This document shows, one piece after another, positions 34,365 to 42,619 of a DNA stretch of 64,000 nucleotides. Under the pieces are notes generated by a model. That model was given only the letters and a program-made list of their open reading frames with translations, was not told the origin of the DNA and did not search any database. The first letter of the stretch is position 1. Each line of letters begins with the position of its first letter. The DNA comes from Atopobiaceae bacterium (GTDB lineage: Bacteria; Actinomycetota; Coriobacteriia; Coriobacteriales; Atopobiaceae). Where the stretch lies: contig CADFJN010000003.1 in assembly GCA_902834555.1 (NCBI GenBank), positions 1-64,000 of the forward strand, read 5' to 3'. Both the position numbers and the translations under genes were made by a program.

Positions 34365-34919
34365 TCAGAACCGGCCTTCCTCGGATTCGCTATCCGTGGG
34401 ATCCGTTGCCAACCCTTCCACAAGCTCATACGTCGCGGGGTCGAAGCCCATCAGGCGGCAGACCTCGGCTTCCACGTCGATGCCGTCTGCGTCATCCCCC
34501 ACAAGCGCGCTGAGCGTGCGATGCGCCGAGACCGCCTGAGCTGGCAGGCCGTCGACGATGCGCGACGCCCAGGCGAGGCGGTTGCAGTCCACGAGGCCGT
34601 CTCCCACGCGCAGGAGAGCGAGCTCGCCGTCCACCGTCACCATGGAGAGCCGCGGCACGTCCTCGCTGTCCGCGATGACGACGCAGAGCCCGTCGCGCCT
34701 GCGGGCTATGGGGAGGCCCTCCGGCCCGGCGGGCGCGTCCTGCCCTGGCGCGGGGTACCAGCGCATGGAGAGGAGCAGCATGCCGCCCTCGCGCATGGCG
34801 CCTGAGAGGTCGAGCGACCAGTTGGTGACGACGTTTCCACGGTACATGCTCGCATCGGTGAGGTTGGTGGTGTCGAACGCGTCCGTGCGTCCGTCCTGGT
34901 AGTGGGTCTTCACGATCAT
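34365..34919 (-). CDS. conserved element protein after relaxase, unknown
   Basis: A 184-residue protein overlapping the relaxase stop by four bases (ATGA), so co-translated with it. The N-terminal part MIVKTHYQDGRTDAFDTTNLTDASMYRGNVVTNWSLDLS looks beta-rich. The C-terminal tail is acidic. No known motif is visible. The coupling suggests a role in DNA processing or its regulation. Confidence 0.6.
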   Translation of the reverse strand: MIVKTHYQDGRTDAFDTTNLTDASMYRGNVVTNWSLDLSGAMREGGMLLLSMRWYPAPGQDAPAGPEGLPIARRRDGLCVVIADSEDVPRLSMVTVDGELALLRVGDGLVDCNRLAWASRIVDGLPAQAVSAHRTLSALVGDDADGIDVEAEVCRLMGFDPATYELVEGLATDPTDSESEEGRF

Positions 34920-36112
34920 CGCTGGCTTTCCCTTCCGTCGTCGTGCTGGCGTTCGCGGTAGTGCTCGCTTGCGTGTTCGGTGGTGTTGTAGTGCCGTGCG
35001 CTTGCGCCTTGGGTGCGGGAGAAGGGCTTAGCTGGTCTTGACGCATGGCTCCGCTCTGCGCTGCCTTCTCTGAGGATGCCAAGTTTCTGCACGTAGGCAG
35101 TCATATCGGGATTGGCTGCGCCCTTGGCGGCGAGGTCCGCCGCCGTGCGGATGCGGCTGCCCTTGAGCCACGCGAGCGCACCTGAGAGCCTTTCGAGCTC
35201 CGAGAGGTTGCCGAGCTCCACGGCAGAGCGCGCGAGCTCCGCGACCCTGCGCCCGCTTGCGTCCGCGAGATGCCCCGCCGCCCCCGATGAGAAGCCACGC
35301 ATGAGAGACTCGCGCCCGTAGCCGAGCCCCAGGCTCTCGCCCGAGACGCGCCAGGTGGGATGCCCGGAAAGCGAGAACACCCAGTCGCGCCGTCTTGCCT
35401 TGGCGGAGTTGTCCTCGACCTCCACGCCCAGGCTCTTGAGGAGCCCTTTGAACTCGTCCTCGCTCCTCGTGACGGCGCGCGCCACGCGGATGCGCGCGCG
35501 GATGTCCGCCACCCAGGAGTAGCCGCCCTTCTCGGCGATCTCGCGCTCCGCGCGGCGCACGTGCTCGGCCTGCAGCGTGCGGGGCCTTACGCGCCCGCGT
35601 GTGGAAGCTTTCTCCTCGGCGCTGTCGAAGTCAGAGAGCCCACGCTCCTTGGCCATGCGCTGCAGCGAGTGCTTGAGCTCCCTGGGGTCGGGGTCCTGAA
35701 GGCGCCGTCCCGTGACGATGTTGGTGTTGTTCACGACAACATGGGCGTGCGGGATATGCCCGGCGTTGTCGTCGTGGTAGACGATGGCGACCTCGTAGTC
35801 GCCGAAGTGCTCGCGCGCCCAGGAAACGGTGAGCTCGCGGAGCGCGTCCAGGCCCACGCGGTCCTTGGGGTCCGGAGAGAGCACGTAGTGCTTGTAGGTG
35901 CGGCAGGGCCTGCCTCCCCAGGGCGTGTCGTTTCGCCAGCGTGAGCGGGTGTCGTCCATGGCGGCCGCCCAGTCGAAGGCGACGCCCTCGCGCTCGGGAG
36001 TGTCGAGGCTCAGGTAGTCGGCGGCGAGGGCTCGCCCGTCCTTGGTGAGGTAGCGGCAGACGCCCTTGCAGGACGTGTGGCCGGATATGGGCTTGAGTAG
36101 CGGCATGGGCAT
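34916..36112 (-). CDS. MOBP-type relaxase (MobA/VirD2-like)
   Basis: A 398-residue protein. The metal-binding histidine triad is in GHIPHAHVVVNNTN near 124-136. RTYKHYVLSPDPKD lies earlier. An ATG six bases in is an alternative start. The C-terminal 200 residues are basic and helical. It nicks one strand at oriT and pilots the DNA through VirD4. It follows mobC by four bases. Confidence 0.9.
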   Translation of the reverse strand: MPMPLLKPISGHTSCKGVCRYLTKDGRALAADYLSLDTPEREGVAFDWAAAMDDTRSRWRNDTPWGGRPCRTYKHYVLSPDPKDRVGLDALRELTVSWAREHFGDYEVAIVYHDDNAGHIPHAHVVVNNTNIVTGRRLQDPDPRELKHSLQRMAKERGLSDFDSAEEKASTRGRVRPRTLQAEHVRRAEREIAEKGGYSWVADIRARIRVARAVTRSEDEFKGLLKSLGVEVEDNSAKARRRDWVFSLSGHPTWRVSGESLGLGYGRESLMRGFSSGAAGHLADASGRRVAELARSAVELGNLSELERLSGALAWLKGSRIRTAADLAAKGAANPDMTAYVQKLGILREGSAERSHASRPAKPFSRTQGASARHYNTTEHASEHYRERQHDDGRESQR

Positions 36113-36116
36113 CCGC

Positions 36117-36518
36117 CTACAGGAAGAGCAGGCGCGACTCAGCCACCTCGCGCACGGGGGCGGCGAGCCCGCCCGTCCTCTCGCGCAGGTGCTCCAGCTG
36201 CCGCCCCACCGAGGCGAGATCCTCTAGGACGTCGGATGCGTCCATGGCCTCGCGCCTGAGGTAGTAGGCGATGCGGTTCAGGGCGTGGGTTGCCTGGTTC
36301 TGCTGGTAGCCCCACTGGTTGAGCTCGCGGTAGAGGCGGTTGGCGCAGGTTAGGTCGAGCACCACGTGACGGCGCGCCGCGACGTCCTCCGCCGGCAGCT
36401 GAAGCAGCAGCCTCACGAGCGCGGACGTGGTGATGTCCAGCGCGCCCGCGAGCGTCCGTGCGCGCTCGACGTCCGCCTCGCCGACGCGAACGTGCAGGCG
36501 TCTGTCGAATCTCTCCAT
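36117..36518 (-). CDS. MobC-like relaxosome accessory protein
   Basis: A 133-residue protein. An N-terminal ribbon-helix-helix-type region (DRRLHVRVGEADVERARTLAGALDITTSALVRLLLQLP) is followed by NRLYRELNQWGYQQNQATHALNRIAYYLRRE, the MobC signature segment. It binds near oriT and assists the relaxase. The start follows AGGGGG. It is the first gene of the minus-strand mobilisation operon. Confidence 0.82.
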   Translation of the reverse strand: MERFDRRLHVRVGEADVERARTLAGALDITTSALVRLLLQLPAEDVAARRHVVLDLTCANRLYRELNQWGYQQNQATHALNRIAYYLRREAMDASDVLEDLASVGRQLEHLRERTGGLAAPVREVAESRLLFL

Positions 36519-36521
36519 GGT

Positions 36522-36790
36522 TCCCCCTAGGCGTCGAGAGGCGGCGCATCTTGCCCGGACATCCGTCCGGGCTTCCCAGGGGCGCGGGGCATCCCCCGCA
36601 AGGGAGCGTATCGCGTGCGCACGCGTGCGTGCTCCCGTCGCTCGGCATCCGGGTGGGACGGCGCTCCATCGAAGCGGCAGCGCGATGGACGCGGCCCCGG
36701 TGCCGACAAGCGCTATCTCGTGCGTTGTGCGCACAAGATAGGCTGCTTGCTTAGAGCTGGAAATCTGTCGTATATGGCAGGAACCGACAC
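36522..36790. promoter_or_regulatory. candidate oriT and divergent promoters
   Basis: The 337-bp gap between mobC and the divergent RHH gene holds several dyads. CCCGGAC-ATCC-GTCCGGG lies near 36555. An inverted repeat CTATCTCGTGCG/CGCACAAGATAG (36713-36741) has one mismatch, with GTGCGC words. MOBP origins usually lie just upstream of mobC with such a hairpin beside the nick. The nick itself cannot be fixed by eye. Confidence 0.55.
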
Positions 36791-36855
36791 TTGTGCGAAC
36801 TCGGTGCTGCTAGAATGTATTCACGTTGTATTTACTCAAAAGGCAGGTGCACGAG

Positions 36856-37062
36856 GTGAAGTATTCGGAGCTTGTGAGCAGCGGCGTCACCGAGACCGAG
36901 CTGCAGAAGCAACTCGTCGGCGGCGACATGACCACCATCACCATGCGCATTCCCAGAAACCTCAAGGAAGCAGGAGCTGAGGCTGCGAACCTGCGCGGAA
37001 TCAGTTTCAGCGCCTTCATCCGCATGTGCATGATTGAAGAGCTTACAAAGAAGGGACAGTAG
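36856..37062 (+). CDS. ribbon-helix-helix (Arc/CopG-type) protein
   Basis: A 68-residue protein from GTG; an earlier TTG is possible. MTTITMRIPRNLKEAGAEAANLRGISFSAFIRMCMIEEL is an RHH fold. It lies three bases before the methylase gene, so it may regulate the restriction cassette as a C-protein-like repressor, or serve as an antitoxin-like partner. Confidence 0.7.
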   Translation: MKYSELVSSGVTETELQKQLVGGDMTTITMRIPRNLKEAGAEAANLRGISFSAFIRMCMIEELTKKGQ

Positions 37063-37065
37063 CCA

Positions 37066-39156
37066 GTGGCGCTAGACGAGCTACATACCGCTGGCTCGGG
37101 CTTCATCGAAAGCTTCGACTCGCGCTACCCGACGCGCATCTTAGAGACCCTCCTCAGGGACCGTACCACCGGCCACAACATCATCTGGGCCGATAACGAG
37201 TACGAAGCGCTCGGCGACGGCTACATGGGAGACGACGAGATAACCGTAGAGAAGATCACCGGCCTCTCCTCCGGCGTCATCAAACCCCGCATCGCCAAGG
37301 AGCAGGAGCACCAGTCACAGCGTACCAAGACGCGTGCCGAGGTGTTCACGCCGTCGTGGCTGGTGAACCGTATGAACAACGACCTCGACGCCGCATGGTT
37401 CGGCGTACGGGGCGTCTTCAACATGGAGGAGGGCGCCGCGTGGCACACCAGCGCGGAACCGGTGACCTTCCCCAAGAGGAAGGGCTTCGGCTGGCACGCC
37501 TACATCGAGAGCCCCCGCCTGGAGATAACCTGTGGCGAGGCTCCCTTCGTGTGCTCGCGCTACGACACCGTCACGGGAGAATCGCTCCCCGTGGCAGAGC
37601 GCATCGGCTTCCTCGACCGGAAGCTGCGCATCGTGAGCGAGAAGACAAAGTCGCGCCGCGAGTGGGTGCGCTGGGGTCTCGCCGCCCTCAAGGCCTCCTA
37701 CGGCTTCGAGTACCAGGGCGACAACCTGCTCCTCGCGCGCATCAACGTGTTCGAGACGTTCTGCGAGCACCTGCGCGAGCGTTGGGGTGCGGGCATATCC
37801 GATGAGGAGCTTGACCAGGCCGCGTGGATAGTTTCGTGGAACTTCTGGCAGATGAACGGCTTCACCTGCGCGGTACCCACCAACAAGATGGACGCCGTCG
37901 TGCAGTCGGCGCTCTTCGGATACGAGGAGCCCGTACCGGAGCCCCTGCAGCCCACACTCTTCGATTTCCTAGACGAATCGCCCTTCGACGATACGGCAGA
38001 AGAAGAAAAGGAAGAGGAGACCAGCAAGACGGTGCCCCTCTGCGTCATATACGACTGGCAGAAAAACGAGCCCCTCGAGTTTCAAGCAATGAAAGGCAAG
38101 GCACGTCCCATGGACAAGAAATTCTATGCGGTAATCGGAAATCCTCCGTACCAGAGCGATAAAGACGACAACGACCGTAAGCCGCCAATATACGACGTAT
38201 TCATGGACGCAGCCTATCAAGTGAGTGACCGAGTTGAACTTGTTACGCCTGGACGTTTTCTCTTCGATGCTGGCCAAACGCCTAAAGCGTGGAATGAAAA
38301 AATGCTTAATGACGAACATTTGAAAGTTCTGTCATATGAGCCAGACGCATCGACGGTCTTCCCCAACACGGACATCAAGGGTGGAATTGCAGTCACGCTG
38401 AGGGATGCCACCTCTGATTTTGGGGCAATAGAGACTTTCACAATTTACCCGGAGCTCAACGGGATATTAAAGAAAGTCAATCATGCAACACGTGGACAGT
38501 TGCGCCTTGACAGCATCTTTGCGTCGCAGCGTTGCTACAAATTCTCTGACCTCTTCTATCAGGAAAATGCTAAGAATGAGAACGTCTTGAGCCAACTAGG
38601 GCCAGGGAATCGAATCAAAATCGTCTCGAAGGTAATGGAGACACTGCCTGAAATTTTTACAGTCAAGCCGAACGGCCCTGAGACAGACGTCTATAAGTTC
38701 TTTGGCCGGATAAATGGCAAGAGAGGGCATCGCTATATAGCAAAGAGGTTCATCAGCGAGAACGAGTACATAGACGGATTCAAGCTCTTGATTCCAGAAG
38801 CCAACAACTCAGGAAAATACGGAGAAACGCTCGCAGAACCAATAGTAGCTGGTCCCAATACGGGGTCATCGGATACATTCCTGAACGCCGGGCCTTTCAA
38901 GACTGAGGGTGAGGCTTGCAATCTTGCGCGCTATTACAAAACAAAATTTTTCAGAGCTCTTCTTGGCGTAAAGAAGGCGACACAGCACAGCCCATCGCAA
39001 GTATGGAGGACGATTCCGCTTCAGGATTTCACCAATAGCTCGGACATAGACTGGTCAAAGTCCGTCTCCAAGATTGACCAGCAGCTCTATGCAAAGTACG
39101 GCCTTGATGACGAGGAAATCGATTTCATCGAGACCCACGTGAAGGAGATGGACTAG
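37066..39156 (+). CDS. Eco57I-type N6-adenine methylase / restriction-modification protein
   Basis: A 696-residue protein from a GTG. RAEVFTPSWLVNRMNND near 90 is the motif X-type segment. The catalytic motif IV is YAVIGNPPYQS near 357. The C-terminal part resembles a target-recognition domain. Base composition drops towards AT in the C-terminal third (about 38100-39100), unlike its neighbours, suggesting recombination of the specificity region. It probably works with the helicase-nuclease encoded two bases downstream. Confidence 0.82.
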   Translation: MALDELHTAGSGFIESFDSRYPTRILETLLRDRTTGHNIIWADNEYEALGDGYMGDDEITVEKITGLSSGVIKPRIAKEQEHQSQRTKTRAEVFTPSWLVNRMNNDLDAAWFGVRGVFNMEEGAAWHTSAEPVTFPKRKGFGWHAYIESPRLEITCGEAPFVCSRYDTVTGESLPVAERIGFLDRKLRIVSEKTKSRREWVRWGLAALKASYGFEYQGDNLLLARINVFETFCEHLRERWGAGISDEELDQAAWIVSWNFWQMNGFTCAVPTNKMDAVVQSALFGYEEPVPEPLQPTLFDFLDESPFDDTAEEEKEEETSKTVPLCVIYDWQKNEPLEFQAMKGKARPMDKKFYAVIGNPPYQSDKDDNDRKPPIYDVFMDAAYQVSDRVELVTPGRFLFDAGQTPKAWNEKMLNDEHLKVLSYEPDASTVFPNTDIKGGIAVTLRDATSDFGAIETFTIYPELNGILKKVNHATRGQLRLDSIFASQRCYKFSDLFYQENAKNENVLSQLGPGNRIKIVSKVMETLPEIFTVKPNGPETDVYKFFGRINGKRGHRYIAKRFISENEYIDGFKLLIPEANNSGKYGETLAEPIVAGPNTGSSDTFLNAGPFKTEGEACNLARYYKTKFFRALLGVKKATQHSPSQVWRTIPLQDFTNSSDIDWSKSVSKIDQQLYAKYGLDDEEIDFIETHVKEMD

Positions 39157-39158
39157 CC

Positions 39159-42100
39159 ATGGCCTTCACCGACATTAGCAACCTCGTAAAGACCTCACGC
39201 CCAGCGCTTCCGCAGATATATGCCTACACCACGCCCGAAATCGCCCGCCACGACGGCTGGACCAAGATCGGCTACACAGAGCAGAACGTCAAGGACCGCC
39301 TCGAGCAGCAGGCCCACACGATAGACGTGGTGTACAAGCTCGAGTGGCACGGCAATGCGACCTTCGAGGACACGGGCGAGACCTTCCACGACACGGACTT
39401 CCACGGCTACCTGCGCAAGCTCGACGTGAAGGACAAGCCGGGAACCGAGTGGTTCGAGATTGAGCCTGACCCGGCCCACGTGCGCTTCTACGAGTTCCGC
39501 GAGAACCACGGCGTCGTCGAGGACGCACCGGCGACCATAGAGTACCGCCTGCGCGACGAGCAGGAATGCGCCTCCGAGGAGACCGCGAGCTACGCGCGCA
39601 GCCACGAGGGCGGCGAGTTCCTCTGGAACGCCAAGCCCCGCTTCGGCAAGACCCTCACCTCCTACGACTTCTGCAAGCGCGTGGGTGCGCAGAAGGTTCT
39701 CATCGTCACCAACCGCCCCGCCATCGCGAACTCCTGGTACGACGACTACGAGAAGTTCGTGGGGCGCGACTCCGGGCTCGTGTTCATCAGCTCGGCTCCC
39801 GCGCTTCAGGGCAGGAAGTACTGCCTCACCCGCGAGCAGTACCTGGACGGCCTCCAGAAGGGCGGTCCCAAGGGCTTCATCGAGTTCGTGAGCCTGCAGG
39901 ACCTGAAGGGCGCCATCGACTTCGGCGGCAAGTACGACAAGCTTGAGCACATCGCCAACCTCGAGTGGGATGTCCTCATCATCGACGAGGCGCACGAGGG
40001 CGTGGACACCTTCAAGGCCGACGTGGCCTTCGACCACATCAAGCGCAAGTTCACGCTGCACCTCTCGGGCACACCCTTCAAGGCCATCGCCAACGAGAAG
40101 TTCCCCGAGGAGGCCATCTTCAACTGGACCTACGCAGACGAGCAGAAGGCCAAGAGGGACTGGGACGACCCGGAGCTCCCGAACCCCTATGCGGACCTGC
40201 CGCGCCTCAACATGTTCACCTACCAGATGTCCGACATCGTGGCCGACGAGGTCAGCCGTGGCATTGACATCGACGGCGAGACCGTCGAGTACGCCTTCGA
40301 CCTGAACGAGTTCTTCGCCACCAACGAGAACGGCTACTTCCTGCACAACGAGGATGTAGACCGCTTTCTGGACGCGCTCACCACGCAGAAGAAGTTCCCG
40401 TTCTCCACGCCCGAGCTCAGGGACGAGCTGCGTCACACGTTCTGGATGCTCAACCGCGTGGACTCCGCCAAGGCGCTCGCGAAGAAGCTGAAGCAGCACC
40501 CCGTGTTCAAGAACTACGAGATCGTGCTCGCCGCCGGCGTCGGGAAGCTGGACGACGACGAGGCGAGCGCGCAGGCCTTCGACAAGGTGCGCAAGGCCAT
40601 AGCCGAGCATGACCGCACCATCACGCTCTCGGTGGGACAGCTCACCACCGGCGTCACCGTCCCCGAGTGGACGGCGGTGCTCATGCTCTCCAACATGAAG
40701 AGCCCCGCGCTCTACATGCAGGCGGCCTTCCGCGCGCAGAACCCATGCCTGTTCAACAGGGACGGGAAGTTCCTGCGCAAGGAGAACGCCTACGTCTTCG
40801 ACTTCGACCCGGCACGTACGCTCACCATCTTCGAGGAGTTCGCCAACGACCTCTACACCGACACCGCCTCGGGCGGCGGCACCGTAGACGATCGAAAACA
40901 GCGCGTGAGGACGCTGCTCAACTTCTTCCCGGTCATCGGCGAGGACGAGAACGGCGAGATGGTGGAGCTCGACGCCGAGCGCGTGCTCTCCATCCCGCGC
41001 AGGATCCGCTCGCGCGAGGTAGTGCGCCGCGGCTTCATGAGCGACTTCCTCTTCCAGAACATCGCGAACGTCTTCCGTGCGCCTGCTGAGGTGCTCGACG
41101 TGCTGCAGAAGCTCGAGCCCTTCAAGGCTCCCAGCAAGGAGCTCGGCGTGCGCGAGGACACGGCGGACGAGCTCGACCTCGACGAGAACGGCGAGGTGGA
41201 CATCCCGCAGGAACAGGTGATAGGCCTTGCCGAGGGCATGTTCGGCGAGAAGGTCTACGGCTCCATCGCAGACGAGCTCGACGACGCCATCGACTCCATA
41301 ACCGTCGACGAGGACGGCGACCCCGATGACGTGTTCCTCGACAACCTGCAGTCAATCTTCTCAGACAGCATCGCCAAGCCCTTCGTGGAGGCTGCGAATG
41401 AGAAGTACGGTGACGAGTTCCGCGCCTCGCAGCAGAAGAAGGTCGAGCGCCGCATCAAGGCGGATGTGGACATCAGACTTCACCGCGAGGTGGGCAACTT
41501 CACCATTGAGAGGAATCGCATCGAGAAGGACCGAGCAAGCCAGCTCGACCTCGCGCAGACGCAGGAGGAGGCCGACGAGATCAACCGCGCCCACGACGAG
41601 AAGATCGAGAGCGCGCGTCAGAGCCTCGTGGAGAGTCTCAAGGACTCCCGCGACGAGCTGGTGAAGAGCGCTGGCGAGACCGTGGTGCGCGAGGTGGAGA
41701 CCGCCAAGAGGGAGAGCAAGAAGCAGACCATCGAGGGCAGCATCCGTGACCACCTGCGCGGCTTCTCCCGCACGATTCCCTCGTTCCTCATGGCATACGG
41801 CAACGAGGAAACTACGCTCGCCAAGTTTGACCAGATCATCCCGCCGGACGTGTTCCTGGAGGTCACGAGCGTGACCGTGAAGCAGTTCCGCCTGCTGCGC
41901 GACGGCGGAGACGTCACCGACCCCGAGAGCGGCGAGACGGTCCACTTCGAGGGTCAGCTCTTCGACCCCGTGGTCTTCGACGACTCGGTGCGCGAGTTCA
42001 TCAACCTGCGCGGCAAGCTCGCCAACTACTTCGACGACAATCAGGACGAGGACATCTTCGACTACGTGCCGCCGCAGAAGACCAACCAGATATTCACGCC

Positions 42101-42485
42101 CCGAAACGTGGTCGTGAAGATGGTCGACCTGTTCGAGCAGGAGAACCCGGGCTGCTTCGATGACCCGGAGCACACCTTCGCCGACCTCTACATGAAGAGC
42201 GGCCTCTACATCACCGAGGTCATAAAGCGCCTGTTCAACAGCGAGAGGATGCGTGAGCTCTTCCCGGACGACCGAGACAGGCTCGACCACATCCTCGAGA
42301 AGCAGGTCTTCGGCATCGCGCCGACCGAGATCATCTACAAGATAGCGACGAACTACATCCTGGGCGCGCATGGCGAGGTGAGCGGCGGCTGCGAAGCGAA
42401 CTTCGTGAAGGCAGACTCTGCCGAGCTCGCCAAGGAAGGCAAGCTCGCCGAGTTCGTCGAGCAAACGTTCGGAGGGAAGCTGTGA
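39159..42485 (+). CDS. GIY-YIG-like nuclease fused to DEAD/DEAH helicase
   Basis: The protein has 1108 residues. Residues 19-55 (IYAYTTPEI..GWTKIGYTEQNVKDRL) resemble the T5orf172/GIY-YIG nuclease fold. Helicase motifs follow: NAKPRFGKTLTSYD near 158, LIIDEAHEG near 272, LSGTPF, VGQLTTGVTVPEW and QAAFRAQNP. Residues about 730-880 are charged and coiled. The C-terminal 130 residues contain NQIFTPRNVVVKMVDLFEQ and FADLYMKSGLYITEV, a methylase-type motif X and a divergent motif I. With the preceding methylase it makes a translocating restriction system. Confidence 0.78.
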   Translation: MAFTDISNLVKTSRPALPQIYAYTTPEIARHDGWTKIGYTEQNVKDRLEQQAHTIDVVYKLEWHGNATFEDTGETFHDTDFHGYLRKLDVKDKPGTEWFEIEPDPAHVRFYEFRENHGVVEDAPATIEYRLRDEQECASEETASYARSHEGGEFLWNAKPRFGKTLTSYDFCKRVGAQKVLIVTNRPAIANSWYDDYEKFVGRDSGLVFISSAPALQGRKYCLTREQYLDGLQKGGPKGFIEFVSLQDLKGAIDFGGKYDKLEHIANLEWDVLIIDEAHEGVDTFKADVAFDHIKRKFTLHLSGTPFKAIANEKFPEEAIFNWTYADEQKAKRDWDDPELPNPYADLPRLNMFTYQMSDIVADEVSRGIDIDGETVEYAFDLNEFFATNENGYFLHNEDVDRFLDALTTQKKFPFSTPELRDELRHTFWMLNRVDSAKALAKKLKQHPVFKNYEIVLAAGVGKLDDDEASAQAFDKVRKAIAEHDRTITLSVGQLTTGVTVPEWTAVLMLSNMKSPALYMQAAFRAQNPCLFNRDGKFLRKENAYVFDFDPARTLTIFEEFANDLYTDTASGGGTVDDRKQRVRTLLNFFPVIGEDENGEMVELDAERVLSIPRRIRSREVVRRGFMSDFLFQNIANVFRAPAEVLDVLQKLEPFKAPSKELGVREDTADELDLDENGEVDIPQEQVIGLAEGMFGEKVYGSIADELDDAIDSITVDEDGDPDDVFLDNLQSIFSDSIAKPFVEAANEKYGDEFRASQQKKVERRIKADVDIRLHREVGNFTIERNRIEKDRASQLDLAQTQEEADEINRAHDEKIESARQSLVESLKDSRDELVKSAGETVVREVETAKRESKKQTIEGSIRDHLRGFSRTIPSFLMAYGNEETTLAKFDQIIPPDVFLEVTSVTVKQFRLLRDGGDVTDPESGETVHFEGQLFDPVVFDDSVREFINLRGKLANYFDDNQDEDIFDYVPPQKTNQIFTPRNVVVKMVDLFEQENPGCFDDPEHTFADLYMKSGLYITEVIKRLFNSERMRELFPDDRDRLDHILEKQVFGIAPTEIIYKIATNYILGAHGEVSGGCEANFVKADSAELAKEGKLAEFVEQTFGGKL

Positions 42486-42565
42486 GCGAGGAAGCAGCTC
42501 ATATGAGCAATCAACATACGTGGCCAGGCTTCTATCTACCTCACGGTGAAGGTCTAACCGCTTAG
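42482..42565 (+). CDS. 27-codon ORF coupled to helicase stop
   Basis: GTG overlaps the helicase stop, and the reading continues for 27 codons (contains NQHTWPGFYLPHGEGLTA) to a TAG. It may be the stub of a lost gene or a chance reading. No family is recognised. Confidence 0.3.
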   Translation: MSEEAAHMSNQHTWPGFYLPHGEGLTA

Positions 42566-42619
42566 ATAATCAGGCGTACTGATTTTTCGAGATTTTTGAA
42601 CCACAAGAAAGGATTTGCA

